A DNA stretch of 64,000 nucleotides from Desulfitibacter sp. BRH_c19 (GTDB taxonomy: Bacteria > Bacillota > DSM-16504 > Desulfitibacterales > Desulfitibacteraceae), in assembly GCA_001515945.1 (NCBI GenBank), contig LOER01000033.1, positions 124,001 to 188,000 on the forward strand, read 5' to 3'. The notes under the pieces are model-generated. The model saw only the letters and a list, made by a program, of their open reading frames with translations. It searched no databases and was not told where the DNA came from. Shown in pieces: positions 35,798 through 48,074 of this stretch. Both the position numbers and the translations under genes were made by a program. The first letter of the stretch is position 1; each line of letters opens with the position of its first letter.

Positions 35798-37918
35798 TTA
35801 CTTAATCAGTTCGAAGTCTATGTTCCTATCTTCTACATTGACTTTAGCAACTAGGACTTTCACACTATCTCCAATTTTAAAGGTTTCACCTGTGTGCTTT
35901 CCAGATAACATAATATGTTTATCGTCAAAATAATAATAGTCATCTGTGAGGGTAGATACATGCACTAAACCTTCAACAGAGTTATCTAGCTCCACAAAGA
36001 AGCCAAAGTTTGTAACACTACTTATAATGCCTGTGAATTCTTCACCAAGATGCCTTAGCATAAATTCAACTTTTTTAAGATCTACAGACTCTCTTTCCGC
36101 TTCTTCAGCAACCCGCTCTCTAGCAGAAGACTCTGCAGCTGCCTTGTGTACAAATTTAGCAAGTTTTTTCTTGCGTTTTTCTGTTGGTGTACCATCTAAC
36201 AGGTTCTCTCTAATTATCCTATGAATAACAAGATCTGGATATCTACGGATAGGAGAAGTAAAATGTGAATAAAACTCAGAAGCAAGCCCAAAATGTCCAA
36301 TAGGTTCATCAGAATAGGCAGCATGCTTCATTGAACGTAAGATAACAGTATTTACAGACTTTTCTTCTGGTCTTCCTTTAACCTTTTCTACGATTTCTTG
36401 CAAACTCTTGGGAGTGACTTTATCCAAACTTGTCCTAACATGGTAGCCAAAAGCATGAAGAAATTCATTGAGGCTTAGCAGTTTCTCTTCATTTGGTTCT
36501 TCATGAACTCTGTATATAAATGGTATTTCTAGCCAATACATATGTTGTGCAACAGTTTCATTTGCTACGATCATAAACTCCTCAATTATCTTTTCAGAAA
36601 CTCCCCTGTCTAGTTTAATTATTTTATCGGCCTTTCCATTTTTATCTAAAATCACCTTGCTTTCAGGAAACTCAAAATCAATGCTTCCTCTGTTAGTCCT
36701 CTTGGATTTTAATATCTCAGAAAGTTGCTTCATTGCAAGGAATGTATCTACAAATCCCTGATATTCTGCTTTAGCCCCTTGGTCTCCAGCTAAAATCTCA
36801 TTCACTTTATCATAGGTCATTCTATGATCAATATTAATTATAGAAGGTTTAATCTCATAGTTTTTAACATGACCCTTTTTACTTATTTCCATAAAAACAG
36901 TCATTGCCAGCCTATCCACTCTAGGATTTAGAGAGCAAATATTATTACTTAGTTCCTGAGGAAGCATGGGAATTACCCTATCAACCAAGTATACGCTTGT
37001 GCCTCTCTCTTGCGCTTCTTTATCTAGTATACTTCCTTCTTTAACATAAAACCCAACATCAGCAATATGTACACCAAGATAATAGCTGCCATCATCTAGT
37101 ATTTCTAAGGACACAGCATCATCTAAATCCTTCGCATCTGCTCCATCTATTGTTACCATTGGATACTTTCTTAAATCTAGCCTATTAGGCGCTTCTTCAT
37201 CTATCGGCAATTGGGATACCTTTTGTGCTTCATCTATAATCTTTCTCGGAAACTCCTCAGGCAGCTTATATTTTCTAACAATACTAAGAATATCTATTCC
37301 TGGATCATTCTTTTTGCCTAAGATTTCGATTATTTCACCTTCTGGGTTTCTTCTTGGCTCCGGCCAACGAGTAATTTTTACAACTACCTTATCTTTATCC
37401 TGAGCTCCCTTCATTTTTTCAAATGGAATAAAGATGTCCTGCGCAATTCTTTTATCATCAGCTACTACAAATCCAAAATTAGGACTCTTTTCAACAGTAC
37501 CTACACACAACTCATTTTCTCTTTTAAGTACCCTAATTACTTCACCTTCTGGTTTACCCTGCATGTCAATGTGGGATATTAGCCTCACTATTACCTTATC
37601 CTTGTGCATAGCACCATTGAGATCTTTAGCAGAAACAAATATATCTCCACCTTTGTGAAAGTCTGGTGACCTTTCCGGGACCAAAAAACCAAATCCCTTT
37701 GCATGAGCATCTATTCTACCTACATAAAGTCCCATACCTTCTGTTATACCATACCTATTTTTACGAGTTAGAATAATTTCCCCTTCACTTTCAAGTTCAT
37801 TTAACATTTCAAGAAATTCTTTAACATTTTCTATATTTAGTGTTCCTACTAAATCCTCTGCACTAAGTGGTTTATAAGTACTTATGCGCATATAATTAAG
37901 TATTTCTTCTCTATTCAA
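35798..37918 (-). CDS. rnr: Ribonuclease R
   Basis: A 3'-5' exoribonuclease with an N-terminal HTH, two cold-shock domains (LYVGRIDAHAKGFGFLVPE, CVGTVEKSPNFGFVV), the RNB catalytic domain and an S1 domain near residues 655-735. The RNB active-site Asp cluster is in VTIDGADAKDLDDAVSLEI, and the S1 domain contains FTGIISSVTNFGFFVELDN. It degrades structured RNA, including mRNA released by the tmRNA system. I chose the TTG at 37918 (MNREEILNYM), which follows GGAGG by 7-8 nt; the open frame extends 99 nt further upstream to 38017 but without a site. Confidence 0.95.
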   Translation of the reverse strand: MNREEILNYMRISTYKPLSAEDLVGTLNIENVKEFLEMLNELESEGEIILTRKNRYGITEGMGLYVGRIDAHAKGFGFLVPERSPDFHKGGDIFVSAKDLNGAMHKDKVIVRLISHIDMQGKPEGEVIRVLKRENELCVGTVEKSPNFGFVVADDKRIAQDIFIPFEKMKGAQDKDKVVVKITRWPEPRRNPEGEIIEILGKKNDPGIDILSIVRKYKLPEEFPRKIIDEAQKVSQLPIDEEAPNRLDLRKYPMVTIDGADAKDLDDAVSLEILDDGSYYLGVHIADVGFYVKEGSILDKEAQERGTSVYLVDRVIPMLPQELSNNICSLNPRVDRLAMTVFMEISKKGHVKNYEIKPSIINIDHRMTYDKVNEILAGDQGAKAEYQGFVDTFLAMKQLSEILKSKRTNRGSIDFEFPESKVILDKNGKADKIIKLDRGVSEKIIEEFMIVANETVAQHMYWLEIPFIYRVHEEPNEEKLLSLNEFLHAFGYHVRTSLDKVTPKSLQEIVEKVKGRPEEKSVNTVILRSMKHAAYSDEPIGHFGLASEFYSHFTSPIRRYPDLVIHRIIRENLLDGTPTEKRKKKLAKFVHKAAAESSARERVAEEAERESVDLKKVEFMLRHLGEEFTGIISSVTNFGFFVELDNSVEGLVHVSTLTDDYYYFDDKHIMLSGKHTGETFKIGDSVKVLVAKVNVEDRNIDFELIK

Positions 37919-38107
37919 ATCATTTCCTCCATATCTGTTATTTTTAGACTCTTTATTTTTATTTATTTTTGCTTGATTTTCAAATCTTATGTATCTGCTT
38001 ATCTTATGATTCTTCATGTATGTATATTATTTTAGTTTTTTCCATTAATTCATCTTCTTAGTACTACCTTTTAAAGATATTCTTTATTTTTGTGCAGTTA
38101 AAGTAAT

Positions 38108-38132
38108 AAGCCGGTCAAGACTGCTCCGGCTT
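38108..38132. terminator. Stem-loop between the esterase gene and rnr
   Basis: AAGCCGG pairs with CCGGCTT around an 11-nt loop and is flanked by A/T-rich sequence. It probably terminates transcription of the esterase gene before rnr. Confidence 0.6.
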
Positions 38133-38223
38133 AATTTAATAATAAGGATAATTAAATTTTCCTCTTCTTATAGAAACAATACTATATTCTGGCAGTTTTT
38201 GTCAAGTCAGACCCTTTAGTGGC

Positions 38224-38961
38224 TTACTTTACTCCATTGATGAAATAATTAATTTGTGCAAACATTTCTTCTCTTTCAGCTCCCATGGTTATAACATGGC
38301 CTGAATTTGCAAGCCATTTCAATATCTTAAGTGGAGACTTTATCTTATTGTGTAAATACTGAGCTCCCGTAGGCAATGACACCTTGTCATCCTTTGATTG
38401 AATAATTAATACTGGTTTTTTTATCTTAGATAAGCCCCGCTTAACCTTTCCCCTTAATTTAAGCAGTTCATGAATTCCATGGGTAATCTGTTCATTATAG
38501 GTTACCCTATAGTTACCATTAATGGTACTAGGGTTTCTATCCTTCTTAACACTCTTTCTGAAAAATTTAAGTAGTGGTGCTGTATAGGAAAGACGGTTGC
38601 CCATATGTATGGGTGGCGCCATTGTAACAACCCCTGAAATAGGCAATCTATTTACTGCACCATGTAAGGCAAGGAGTCCACCTAAAGATAAACCTATAAG
38701 ATATATTTTTGTACATCTCCCTTTTATTTGGGAAAGAGCCTTAGCAACCTCCTGATACCAATCCTGCCAGGAGAAATTTCTGATATCCTCAGGCTTGGTG
38801 CCGTGGCCAGGCAACAAAGGAGCAGTAACTGTATAGCCTTTACTATGTAAATACTCACCTAAGAGCCTCATCTCTGATGGGCTACCTGATAGTCCATGTA
38901 TTAACACACAGCCTATATGATTCCCTTCTAAGAAGAAAGGTTCTGCACCTTTTATTATCAT
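38224..38961 (-). CDS. Alpha/beta hydrolase, carboxylesterase (Est30/YvaK type)
   Basis: This 245-aa serine hydrolase has the oxyanion region CVLIHGLSGSPSEMRLLGEY, the nucleophile elbow GLSLGG (about residue 94), the catalytic Asp in IIQSKDDKVSLPTGA and the catalytic His in ANSGHVITM. It matches the small carboxylesterase that in Bacillus lies between secG and rnr. The natural substrate is unknown; such enzymes cleave short acyl esters. The same position relative to rnr is kept here, but with hppA between it and secG. Confidence 0.9.
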   Translation of the reverse strand: MIIKGAEPFFLEGNHIGCVLIHGLSGSPSEMRLLGEYLHSKGYTVTAPLLPGHGTKPEDIRNFSWQDWYQEVAKALSQIKGRCTKIYLIGLSLGGLLALHGAVNRLPISGVVTMAPPIHMGNRLSYTAPLLKFFRKSVKKDRNPSTINGNYRVTYNEQITHGIHELLKLRGKVKRGLSKIKKPVLIIQSKDDKVSLPTGAQYLHNKIKSPLKILKWLANSGHVITMGAEREEMFAQINYFINGVK

Positions 38962-39050
38962 AACCTAATACCCCCGTGACATATGGATGCTAATGCATAA
39001 CAGGAACATTTTACCACAAATAAGCAAACCTTGGCTAGTTAGCTTGAAAT

Positions 39051-39087
39051 AAAAAAAGAGTATTGCAGCTTAATGTGCAATACTCTT
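39051..39087 (-). terminator. Terminator of hppA
   Basis: GAGTATTGC pairs perfectly with GCAATACTC on the minus strand and is followed by a run of seven T. It lies about 25 nt after the hppA stop. Confidence 0.9.
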
Positions 39088-39110
39088 ATCTATACCTTGA
39101 AGTTTGTGTC

Positions 39111-41111
39111 TTACATAAATAATGGAGCAAACACAAGTGACACAATTGTCATAAGCTTAATTAAAATGTTAATTGATGGACCTGAAGTATCCTTAAATGG
39201 ATCACCTACAGTATCACCATTTACTGCAGCAGCATGTGCTGGGGAACCTTTTCCACCAAATTCACCTGTTTCGATGAACTTCTTAGCATTATCCCAAGCT
39301 CCACCTGCATTTGCCATCATAATAGCAAGCAAGAAACCTGTAACTAAAGCACCTGCTAACATTCCACCTAATGCTTCCTTGCCAAGACCCGGAAACAGTC
39401 CAACGGCTATGGGAGCAGATACAGCTATAATCCCAGGTATAATCATTTCTCTTAACGCAGCTTTAGTACTAATACTAACACAGTTAGCATAATCTGGTTT
39501 TGTAGTTCCTTCCATAATGCCAGGAATTTCTTTAAACTGTCTACGAACTTCCTCAATCATATCGAAGGCAGCACGACCAACTGCTTGCATGGTCATGGCA
39601 GAGAATAGGAATGGTAACATACCACCTATAAATAAACCAGCTATAACATTTGGAGATGTAATATCGATTGATGTGATTCCCGCCGCTTGAGTATAAGCAG
39701 CGAATAAAGCAAGAGCAGTTAATGCTGCAGAACCAATGGCAAAACCTTTACCAATAGCTGCAGTTGTATTTCCAACAGAGTCTAAAGCATCTGTGATTTT
39801 TCTTACTTTTGGATCAAGGTGAGCCATCTCAGCAATACCACCAGCATTATCTGCTATAGGTCCATAAGCATCAACAGCTACTGTCATACCAGTTGTAGAC
39901 AACATTCCTACTGCCGCAAGAGCTATTCCATATAATCCAGCAAATTGATAGGCTACAAGAATTGCTATTACAATTACAAAGATAGGAATCATGGTACTCA
40001 TCATACCTGTGCTTATACCTTGAATAATATTTGTAGCAGTACCAGTTTGTGAAGCCCTGGCAATCTCTTGAGTAGGCTTAAAGTCAGCAGAAGTATAGTA
40101 TTCTGTAATTTTACCAATGGCACCACCTGCTAATAGACCAGAAACAGTTGCAATGAACACTCCTAAGGCTAGATCTGCAGATAATAAACCTCTAGTAAGG
40201 AAGAATATTGCTGCTACGGATAAAGCGTATGAAACCATGGAACCTGTATTTAAAGCCTTCTGGGCATTTGCACCTTCATTAGTTCTAACAAAGAAAGTCC
40301 CAATTATGGAAGCAACTATACCCGCAGCTGCAACCATTAATGGAAGTAGTATACCACCTTGTATGCCAAGGGCAGCCGCTAAAGCGATTGCCGCAATTAT
40401 TGAACCAACATATGATTCAAACAAGTCTGCACCCATACCAGCCACGTCACCAACATTATCACCAACATTATCTGCAATAACAGCTGGGTTTCTTGGATCA
40501 TCTTCAGGAATTCCTGCTTCTACTTTTCCAACTAGGTCAGCACCAACATCAGCAGCCTTTGTATAGATACCGCCACCAACCCTTGCAAATAATGCAATTG
40601 AACTGGCACCTAAGGCAAATCCGTTAACTATCTGAGGATTATCAAATATTATGTGAACTATCCCTAATCCAAGTAAGCCTAAACCAACAACAGACATGCC
40701 CATAACGGCTCCACCTGAAAAAGCGATACCTAATGCACTATTAGCACTAGTTTGAGCTGCATTAGCTGTTCTAACGTTAGCTCGTGTAGCAACACTCATA
40801 CCTATATATCCAGCAACACCGGAACATAGAGCTCCAATAATAAAAGCTAAAGCTGTAGCAGGTTGCAAACTACCTGAACCTGGTGTCATATATCCTGCAA
40901 CTACTATGATTACCGCTAAAATTAAAACGAATACGATTAGTGTAGTATATTGCCTTTTTAGAAAGGCCATAGCACCTTCCTGAATCGCTGCTGCAATCTC
41001 CTGCATATTTTCTGTGCCAGGATCCGCACTATTAACCCTATTAATAAGTACAAAAGCAAAAGCTAAAGCTAACACCCCTGCAATTGGGGCCAAGTATTCT
41101 AATGGAAACAA
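39111..41111 (-). CDS. hppA: Membrane-bound ion-translocating pyrophosphatase, K+-dependent type
   Basis: This 666-aa protein has about 16 hydrophobic helices. The pyrophosphate-binding motif is present ([20 protein letters not shown], then [20 protein letters not shown]). [19 protein letters not shown] has Ala rather than Lys at the residue that separates K+-dependent from K+-independent enzymes. It couples PPi hydrolysis to H+ and/or Na+ export and conserves energy, which suits an anaerobe. The ion cannot be fixed from sequence alone. The start is a TTG at 41111, 9 nt after GGGAGG. It sits between secG and the esterase gene, where other Firmicutes have none. Confidence 0.96.
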   Translation of the reverse strand: MFPLEYLAPIAGVLALAFAFVLINRVNSADPGTENMQEIAAAIQEGAMAFLKRQYTTLIVFVLILAVIIVVAGYMTPGSGSLQPATALAFIIGALCSGVAGYIGMSVATRANVRTANAAQTSANSALGIAFSGGAVMGMSVVGLGLLGLGIVHIIFDNPQIVNGFALGASSIALFARVGGGIYTKAADVGADLVGKVEAGIPEDDPRNPAVIADNVGDNVGDVAGMGADLFESYVGSIIAAIALAAALGIQGGILLPLMVAAAGIVASIIGTFFVRTNEGANAQKALNTGSMVSYALSVAAIFFLTRGLLSADLALGVFIATVSGLLAGGAIGKITEYYTSADFKPTQEIARASQTGTATNIIQGISTGMMSTMIPIFVIVIAILVAYQFAGLYGIALAAVGMLSTTGMTVAVDAYGPIADNAGGIAEMAHLDPKVRKITDALDSVGNTTAAIGKGFAIGSAALTALALFAAYTQAAGITSIDITSPNVIAGLFIGGMLPFLFSAMTMQAVGRAAFDMIEEVRRQFKEIPGIMEGTTKPDYANCVSISTKAALREMIIPGIIAVSAPIAVGLFPGLGKEALGGMLAGALVTGFLLAIMMANAGGAWDNAKKFIETGEFGGKGSPAHAAAVNGDTVGDPFKDTSGPSINILIKLMTIVSLVFAPLFM

Positions 41112-41171
41112 ATTTTATTCCTCCCTTTAACCACAACAGTATTTTATTTTTTAATTATTATTTTTATAAAT

Positions 41172-41393
41172 TTAAATAATAGATAATAGTAGAGTTAATA
41201 GCAAAAAACCCACCGCAAGGCCTGCTGCAACCTTGCCGAGTAATTGATCCATGCCCTTCTTTTTACCAAAAAAGGTTTCTGCGCCACCTGCAATGGCACC
41301 TGAAATTCCCGCACTTTTTCCTGATTGCAGTAATACTGAGGCTATGAGTCCCAATGAAACAAAAATTTGAATAAATACTAAAACAGTCTTCAC
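41172..41393 (-). CDS. secG: Preprotein translocase subunit SecG
   Basis: This 73-aa protein has two transmembrane helices and the typical KTVLVFIQIFVSLGLIASVL, QSGKSAGISGAIAGGAETFF and GKVAAGLAVGFLLL. It stabilises the SecYEG channel. I prefer the GTG at 41393; the GTG at 41405 lies inside the GAGGAGG site. Its position after eno is conserved in many Firmicutes. Confidence 0.93.
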   Translation of the reverse strand: MKTVLVFIQIFVSLGLIASVLLQSGKSAGISGAIAGGAETFFGKKKGMDQLLGKVAAGLAVGFLLLTLLLSII

Positions 41394-41594
41394 TAAATGG
41401 TTCACCTCCTCATCATTTTCCTTATAGCAAACAAATATATTTTAGCATAACCCTTGGCAAATTACAACAAATTACAATTACATACCTTTATGGGTATTTT
41501 TGTTTATTTTTCAAATTTTTATACTAATATTCTCTAAACTTTCATAGCTAGAACAATAGTATATCACAATACAGAATTCAGGAAGCCACGCCCC

Positions 41595-42959
<1,365 letters not shown>

Positions 42960-43002
42960 TTAATTGAAGGTGAGCAAGCACACAACACTTTCAGTATGCT
43001 TT

Positions 43003-44541
43003 TTAAGTTAATAAACTTTGTCCTGTCATTTCTTTTGGTTTTTCTATTTCTAATAGTTCCAATATTGTAGGAGCTAAATCTCTCAAGCTACCCCTACAGC
43101 TTAACCCTTTATCTGCAGGTAACCCAAGAACAATAAGTGGTACTGGACTTGTTGTATGAGACGTGCATGGACTACCCTTAGCTTCTAGCATCTCTTCAGC
43201 ATTTCCATGATCAGAAGTAATAAGCATTACTCCCTTTTTTTCAAATACTGTATCAACTACTTTACCAAGGCATTTATCAACTACTTCTATTGCTTTTACT
43301 GCAGCATGAAAATTGCCGGTATGGCCAATCATATCAGGATTTGCATAATTAATGATGATTACATCGTATTTGTCATCATTTATCTGCTCAACAACAGCAT
43401 CAGTAACCTCGTAAGCTTTCATTTCAGGTTTCAAATCGTAAGTGGCTACCTTAGATGATGGTATTACTATTCTTTCTTCTCCTGGGTTTGCTAATTCTTC
43501 ACCCCCATTAAAGAAGAATGTAACATGAGCATATTTTTCCGTTTCTGCAATTCTAAGCTGTTTTAAATTATTTTTTGCAAGAACTTGCCCTAATGTATTA
43601 CTAAGCTTTTCAGGTGGAAAAGCTACTGGCGCATCAATTGTATTATCATATTCAGTAAAACAAAGGTAATCTAAATCCAGCCAGCCTGTTGGTCTTTCAA
43701 AGCTATCAAAATCAATATCAACAAAAGCCCTTGTTATCTCTCTTGCTCTGTCAGCTCTAAAGTTGAAAAAAATTAAAGAATCACCTTTCTTTACTGTTGC
43801 TACTGGTTCCTGATCTTTTAAAATAACTGTAGGCATAACAAATTCATCATTCTTCTCTTCTTCATAAGAATTGGCTATAGCTTCCATTGCAGTAGAAGCT
43901 TTATACCCTTGTGCAGTAACCATTGCTCTGTAGGCAGTTTCTACCCTTTCCCATCTTTTATCTCTGTCCATTGCATAATATCGACCAGAGATAGTGGCAA
44001 TTTCACCAATACCAGCTTCCTTTAATTTATCCTCAAGTCTTCTAACATATTCTAGAGCACTTTTTGGGAGAACATCTCTTCCATCTAAAAAACAATGTAT
44101 GTATAGACTTTCAACATTCATTTTCTTTGCCAAGTCTATAAGTGCAAAAACATGTTCAATGTGACTATGTACTCCTCCGTCAGATAATAGACCCATTAAA
44201 TGAAGAGACTTCCCAGTTCCTTTGACACAATTAGCATAGACCTTTTGTAATGCAGGATTTTCAAAAAAATCTCCTTCTTTAATTGATTTACTTATTCTGG
44301 TTAAATCCTGATAAACAATTCTACCTGCACCAATGTTTAGATGACCCACTTCACTATTGCCCATTTGTCCAGCAGGTAGACCAACTATCTCCCCAGATGT
44401 CTCAAGAATGGTGTTTGGATATTGATTAAGATAACTATCCATATTAGTGGTCTTAGCGCTTAAAATAGCATTGCCCTGTTCATTGCTCGAAATTCCCCAT
44501 CCATCTAAAATTGTTAATACAATTGGTTTATATTTTGCCAT
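43003..44541 (-). CDS. gpmI: 2,3-bisphosphoglycerate-independent phosphoglycerate mutase
   Basis: This 512-aa alkaline-phosphatase-fold enzyme has TILDGWGISSNEQGNAI, the catalytic Ser in GQMGNSEVGHLNIGAGR, HCFLDGRDVLPKSA, and metal ligands in NYANPDMIGHTGNF and ITSDHGNAEEM. It is Mn2+-dependent in spore formers. The start is the ATG at 44541 (MAKYKPIVL) with AGGTGA upstream; the extra 31 codons of open frame before it are translated repeat sequence. It interconverts 3- and 2-phosphoglycerate. Confidence 0.97.
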   Translation of the reverse strand: MAKYKPIVLTILDGWGISSNEQGNAILSAKTTNMDSYLNQYPNTILETSGEIVGLPAGQMGNSEVGHLNIGAGRIVYQDLTRISKSIKEGDFFENPALQKVYANCVKGTGKSLHLMGLLSDGGVHSHIEHVFALIDLAKKMNVESLYIHCFLDGRDVLPKSALEYVRRLEDKLKEAGIGEIATISGRYYAMDRDKRWERVETAYRAMVTAQGYKASTAMEAIANSYEEEKNDEFVMPTVILKDQEPVATVKKGDSLIFFNFRADRAREITRAFVDIDFDSFERPTGWLDLDYLCFTEYDNTIDAPVAFPPEKLSNTLGQVLAKNNLKQLRIAETEKYAHVTFFFNGGEELANPGEERIVIPSSKVATYDLKPEMKAYEVTDAVVEQINDDKYDVIIINYANPDMIGHTGNFHAAVKAIEVVDKCLGKVVDTVFEKKGVMLITSDHGNAEEMLEAKGSPCTSHTTSPVPLIVLGLPADKGLSCRGSLRDLAPTILELLEIEKPKEMTGQSLLT

Positions 44542-44569
44542 AAACATCACCTTTATCCTCGATCTCAGA

Positions 44570-44652
44570 ATTTCGGTTAGGAGATGGTTTCCTTCTGAAT
44601 TCTGTGTTCTCTTCTGTATTCTGACTGTATTCAAACTTCTGACTTCTGTATT
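44570..44652 (-). repeat. GAATTC/AGAA-type short repeats between tpiA and gpmI
   Basis: Degenerate units of ACAGAATTCAGAAG (minus strand: CAGAAGTTTGAATACAGTCA, ACAGAATTCAGAAGG) fill the gap from the tpiA stop to the gpmI ribosome binding site. Similar clusters follow aspC, the PAS kinase gene and whiA. Confidence 0.65.
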
Positions 44653-45402
44653 TTAGTAGTTGATGAGCTTTAAGAAACTGCCTACTTCTAAGCTAGCACC
44701 ACCAACTAGAGCTCCATCAATATCCCTTTGCTCCATAAGTCCTTTAATGTTATCAGGCTTTACGCTTCCTCCGTACTGTATCCTTACCTTAGCTGCGCTT
44801 TCATTACCAAAATCATTTGCAACAAACTCTCTCAGCTTTGCTATAACCTCCTGAGCATCGTTAGCTGATGCTGTTTTTCCTGTACCAATGGCCCAAACAG
44901 GCTCATATGCAATGATTAGTTTGTCCACTTGAAATTGACTTAAACCTTGCATAGCAACCTTAATCTGTCTCTCAATTATATTAAAAGTATTGCCATTTTC
45001 TCTTTCTTCAAGGGTTTCACCTACGCATAGAATAGGCATGATTCCATTAGCAAAGGTAGCTTTAAGTTTTTTATTAACAGTTTCATCAGTTTCTGCGAAG
45101 TACTGTCTTCTCTCAGAGTGTCCTACTATACAGTAACTAACACCTAGATCCTTCAACATACCTGGGGATATTTCTCCTGTAAAGGCACCCTTGTTTTCCC
45201 AATGCATGTTTTGAGCAGCTATTTTAACCTGACTACCTTGCGATGCCCTAACTGCCACATCCAAACAAGTAAAAGAAGGGCAAATAATGACATCAACTGC
45301 ATCTGTTCCTTTCACTTCGGATGCTAGCTTCTCTACAAATTCATAGGTTTCTTGTGTTGTCTTATGCATCTTCCAGTTACCCGCTATAACCGGTTTTCTC
45401 AT
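44653..45402 (-). CDS. tpiA: Triosephosphate isomerase
   Basis: This 249-aa TIM barrel starts GNWKMHKT (catalytic Lys). It has the electrophile His in YCIVGHSERRQYF, the catalytic Glu in AYEPVWAIGTGK (loop 6), and the phosphate-binding YGGSVKPDN and GALVGGASL. It interconverts dihydroxyacetone phosphate and glyceraldehyde 3-phosphate. AAGGAG precedes its ATG. Confidence 0.98.
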   Translation of the reverse strand: MRKPVIAGNWKMHKTTQETYEFVEKLASEVKGTDAVDVIICPSFTCLDVAVRASQGSQVKIAAQNMHWENKGAFTGEISPGMLKDLGVSYCIVGHSERRQYFAETDETVNKKLKATFANGIMPILCVGETLEERENGNTFNIIERQIKVAMQGLSQFQVDKLIIAYEPVWAIGTGKTASANDAQEVIAKLREFVANDFGNESAAKVRIQYGGSVKPDNIKGLMEQRDIDGALVGGASLEVGSFLKLINY

Positions 45403-45427
45403 TCAACCACAACTCCTTAAATAAGAT

Positions 45428-45450
45428 AAGGGGGCCGAGGGATGTCCCCA
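45428..45450. repeat. GGGGAC-family repeat between pgk and tpiA
   Basis: AGGGGGCCGAGGGATGTCCC is the same type as the sequence at 49540-49562 (CCCGAGGAATGTCCCC). It is followed by a CTTCTTGAAT-like word also seen at other gene ends. Confidence 0.5.
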
Positions 45451-45474
45451 ATTAACTCTTGCTTCTTGAATCAA

Positions 45475-46656
45475 TTATGCATCTTGAAGGGCCGCGACTC
45501 CAGGTAGATCCTTTCCTTCTAGGAATTCCAAAGAAGCTCCTCCACCAGTAGATATATGGTAGATTTCACCCGTAACTCCGACCTTTTCTACAGCGGCTAC
45601 AGAATCCCCACCGCCTACAATGGTTTTACCATTACATTCTGCCATGGCTTTCGCGATTGTTTCAGTACCTTTTGCAAAAATATCCATTTCAAAAACCCCC
45701 ATAGGTCCGTTCCACAATACCAAGGCAGATTTCTCTACAACCTTGGCAAAAGCTTCAGCTGAAGCTGGCCCTATATCTAAAGCTTTAAACCCTTTTGGTA
45801 CTTGTGTGTTAATGACCTGGGTTTTTGCATCTTCTTTCATTTCCTGCGCAACTATTAAGTCTTCAGGTAAAAATAAATTAACCCCTAATGCTTTTGCATT
45901 TCTTTCAATGATCTTTGCTAATTCTAGTTTATCTTCTTCGACTAGGGAGTCCCCCATGTCTAATCCTCTAGCCCTCAAAAAGGTGTTAGCCATACCACCA
46001 CCAATAATCAGGTTATCTACCTTTTTTACCAAGTTCTCCAAGACAGCAATTTTGTCTGACACTTTAGCTCCACCAATAATAGCGGTAAAAGGCCTAGCTG
46101 GATTATCTAAAGCCTCTGTTAGTACAGCTAACTCCTTCTCAAGAAGAAAACCTGCTACAGCAGGTAAATACTCTGAAACACCTGCAGTAGATGCATGGGC
46201 GCGATGAGCCGCTCCAAAGGCATCATTCACAAAGACTTCCGCCAAAGAAGCTAGCTCTTTAGCGAAACCTTCTTCATTCTTTGTTTCACCTGGATAAAAG
46301 CGTGTGTTTTCCAGCAAGAGGACTTCTCCTGGCTGTAATCCTTTAGCTAATTCTTTTGTTTCATTTGAAATACAGTCATTTGCTCTTTTTACATCTTTCT
46401 TTAAAAGCTGCGAAAGTGTCTCCACAACTGGTTTCATGCTATATTTTGCATCAAATTCACCCTTGGGTCTTCCAAGGTGGGACATGAGAATTACTTTACA
46501 TCCTTGATCTATAAGGTAATTTATTGTAGGTAAAGCTGCTTTAATACGTGTAGCATCTGTAACATTTCTTTGTGAGTCTAACGGAACATTAAAGTCAACT
46601 CTTACAAGTACCGTTTTTCCATTTACATCAATATCCTTAATGGTCGCCTTATTCAT
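45475..46656 (-). CDS. pgk: Phosphoglycerate kinase
   Basis: This 393-aa enzyme has VLVRVDFNVPLDSQRNVTD, LMSHLGRPKGEFD, NDAFGAAHRAHASTAG and the nucleotide-binding IIGGAKVSDKI and GPMGVFEMDIFAKGT. It makes ATP from 1,3-bisphosphoglycerate. AGGAGG lies 7 nt before the ATG. It is the second gene of the glycolytic operon. Confidence 0.98.
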   Translation of the reverse strand: MNKATIKDIDVNGKTVLVRVDFNVPLDSQRNVTDATRIKAALPTINYLIDQGCKVILMSHLGRPKGEFDAKYSMKPVVETLSQLLKKDVKRANDCISNETKELAKGLQPGEVLLLENTRFYPGETKNEEGFAKELASLAEVFVNDAFGAAHRAHASTAGVSEYLPAVAGFLLEKELAVLTEALDNPARPFTAIIGGAKVSDKIAVLENLVKKVDNLIIGGGMANTFLRARGLDMGDSLVEEDKLELAKIIERNAKALGVNLFLPEDLIVAQEMKEDAKTQVINTQVPKGFKALDIGPASAEAFAKVVEKSALVLWNGPMGVFEMDIFAKGTETIAKAMAECNGKTIVGGGDSVAAVEKVGVTGEIYHISTGGGASLEFLEGKDLPGVAALQDA

Positions 46657-46674
46657 TATTTTACCTCCTAAAAA

Positions 46675-46712
46675 CCTGACAAGGGAAACGTCCCCTTGTC
46701 TTTCCCTTGTCT
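46675..46712. repeat. GGGGAC-family palindrome between gap and pgk
   Basis: GACAAGGG pairs with CCCTTGTC around AAACGTC, with a partial tandem copy (CCCTTGTC again) beside it. It fills the 58-bp gap directly after the gap stop codon. Like its relative at 33038-33068, it could fold into a hairpin in the transcript. Confidence 0.6.
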
Positions 46713-46714
46713 TT

Positions 46715-47734
<1,020 letters not shown>

Positions 47735-47892
47735 TTATATAGTGTATATTATTCTTCATTTTGCCTTAGTCTATGAACAAATACAACAAATTTGCAGGAA
47801 AATCCTTCAAATCTTAAAAATTGTATAGTTAAAAAATTACTTTGAAATATAACAATATTGCATATATGCATAGTTGTTAATTTATTTACATA

Positions 47893-47921
47893 ATTTTATA
47901 CCTATATGAAATACTTGTCAA
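47893..47921 (-). promoter_or_regulatory. Promoter of the glycolytic operon
   Basis: A perfect TTGACA (47916-47921) and TAAAAT (47893-47898) are separated by 17 bp on the minus strand. The 180-nt leader before gap contains no obvious terminator or riboswitch. The rest of 47714-48074 is AT-rich without a gene, except for the repeats at 47997-48074. Confidence 0.75.
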
Positions 47922-47996
47922 AAGTATTTTCTACAAAAAAATTACAGAATTCAAAACTGAACTCTGTAAGTATCATTGTAGATATAATACAGTAAC

Positions 47997-48074
47997 CAGG
48001 AGTCAGGAGTCAGAATGAAATATCAAAAACTAGATTTTCTTCTGAATTCTGTCTTCTGAATTCTGTCTTCAGCC
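47997..48074 (-). repeat. Short tandem repeats after aspC
   Basis: Two tandem units of CTTCTGAATTCTGT (48035-48062) lie directly after the aspC stop. About 20 nt further downstream is a tandem AGGAGTCAGGAGTCAG (48000-48015). The first type is shared with 44570-44652, 51370-51420 and 57829-57867. Confidence 0.7.

Noticed and set aside
2346-41540. Similarity between TTATTTTTCAAATTTATAC near 2346 and a like sequence near 41506
   Set aside because: It is AT-rich and short; the match could be chance, and no structure or gene context supports it.
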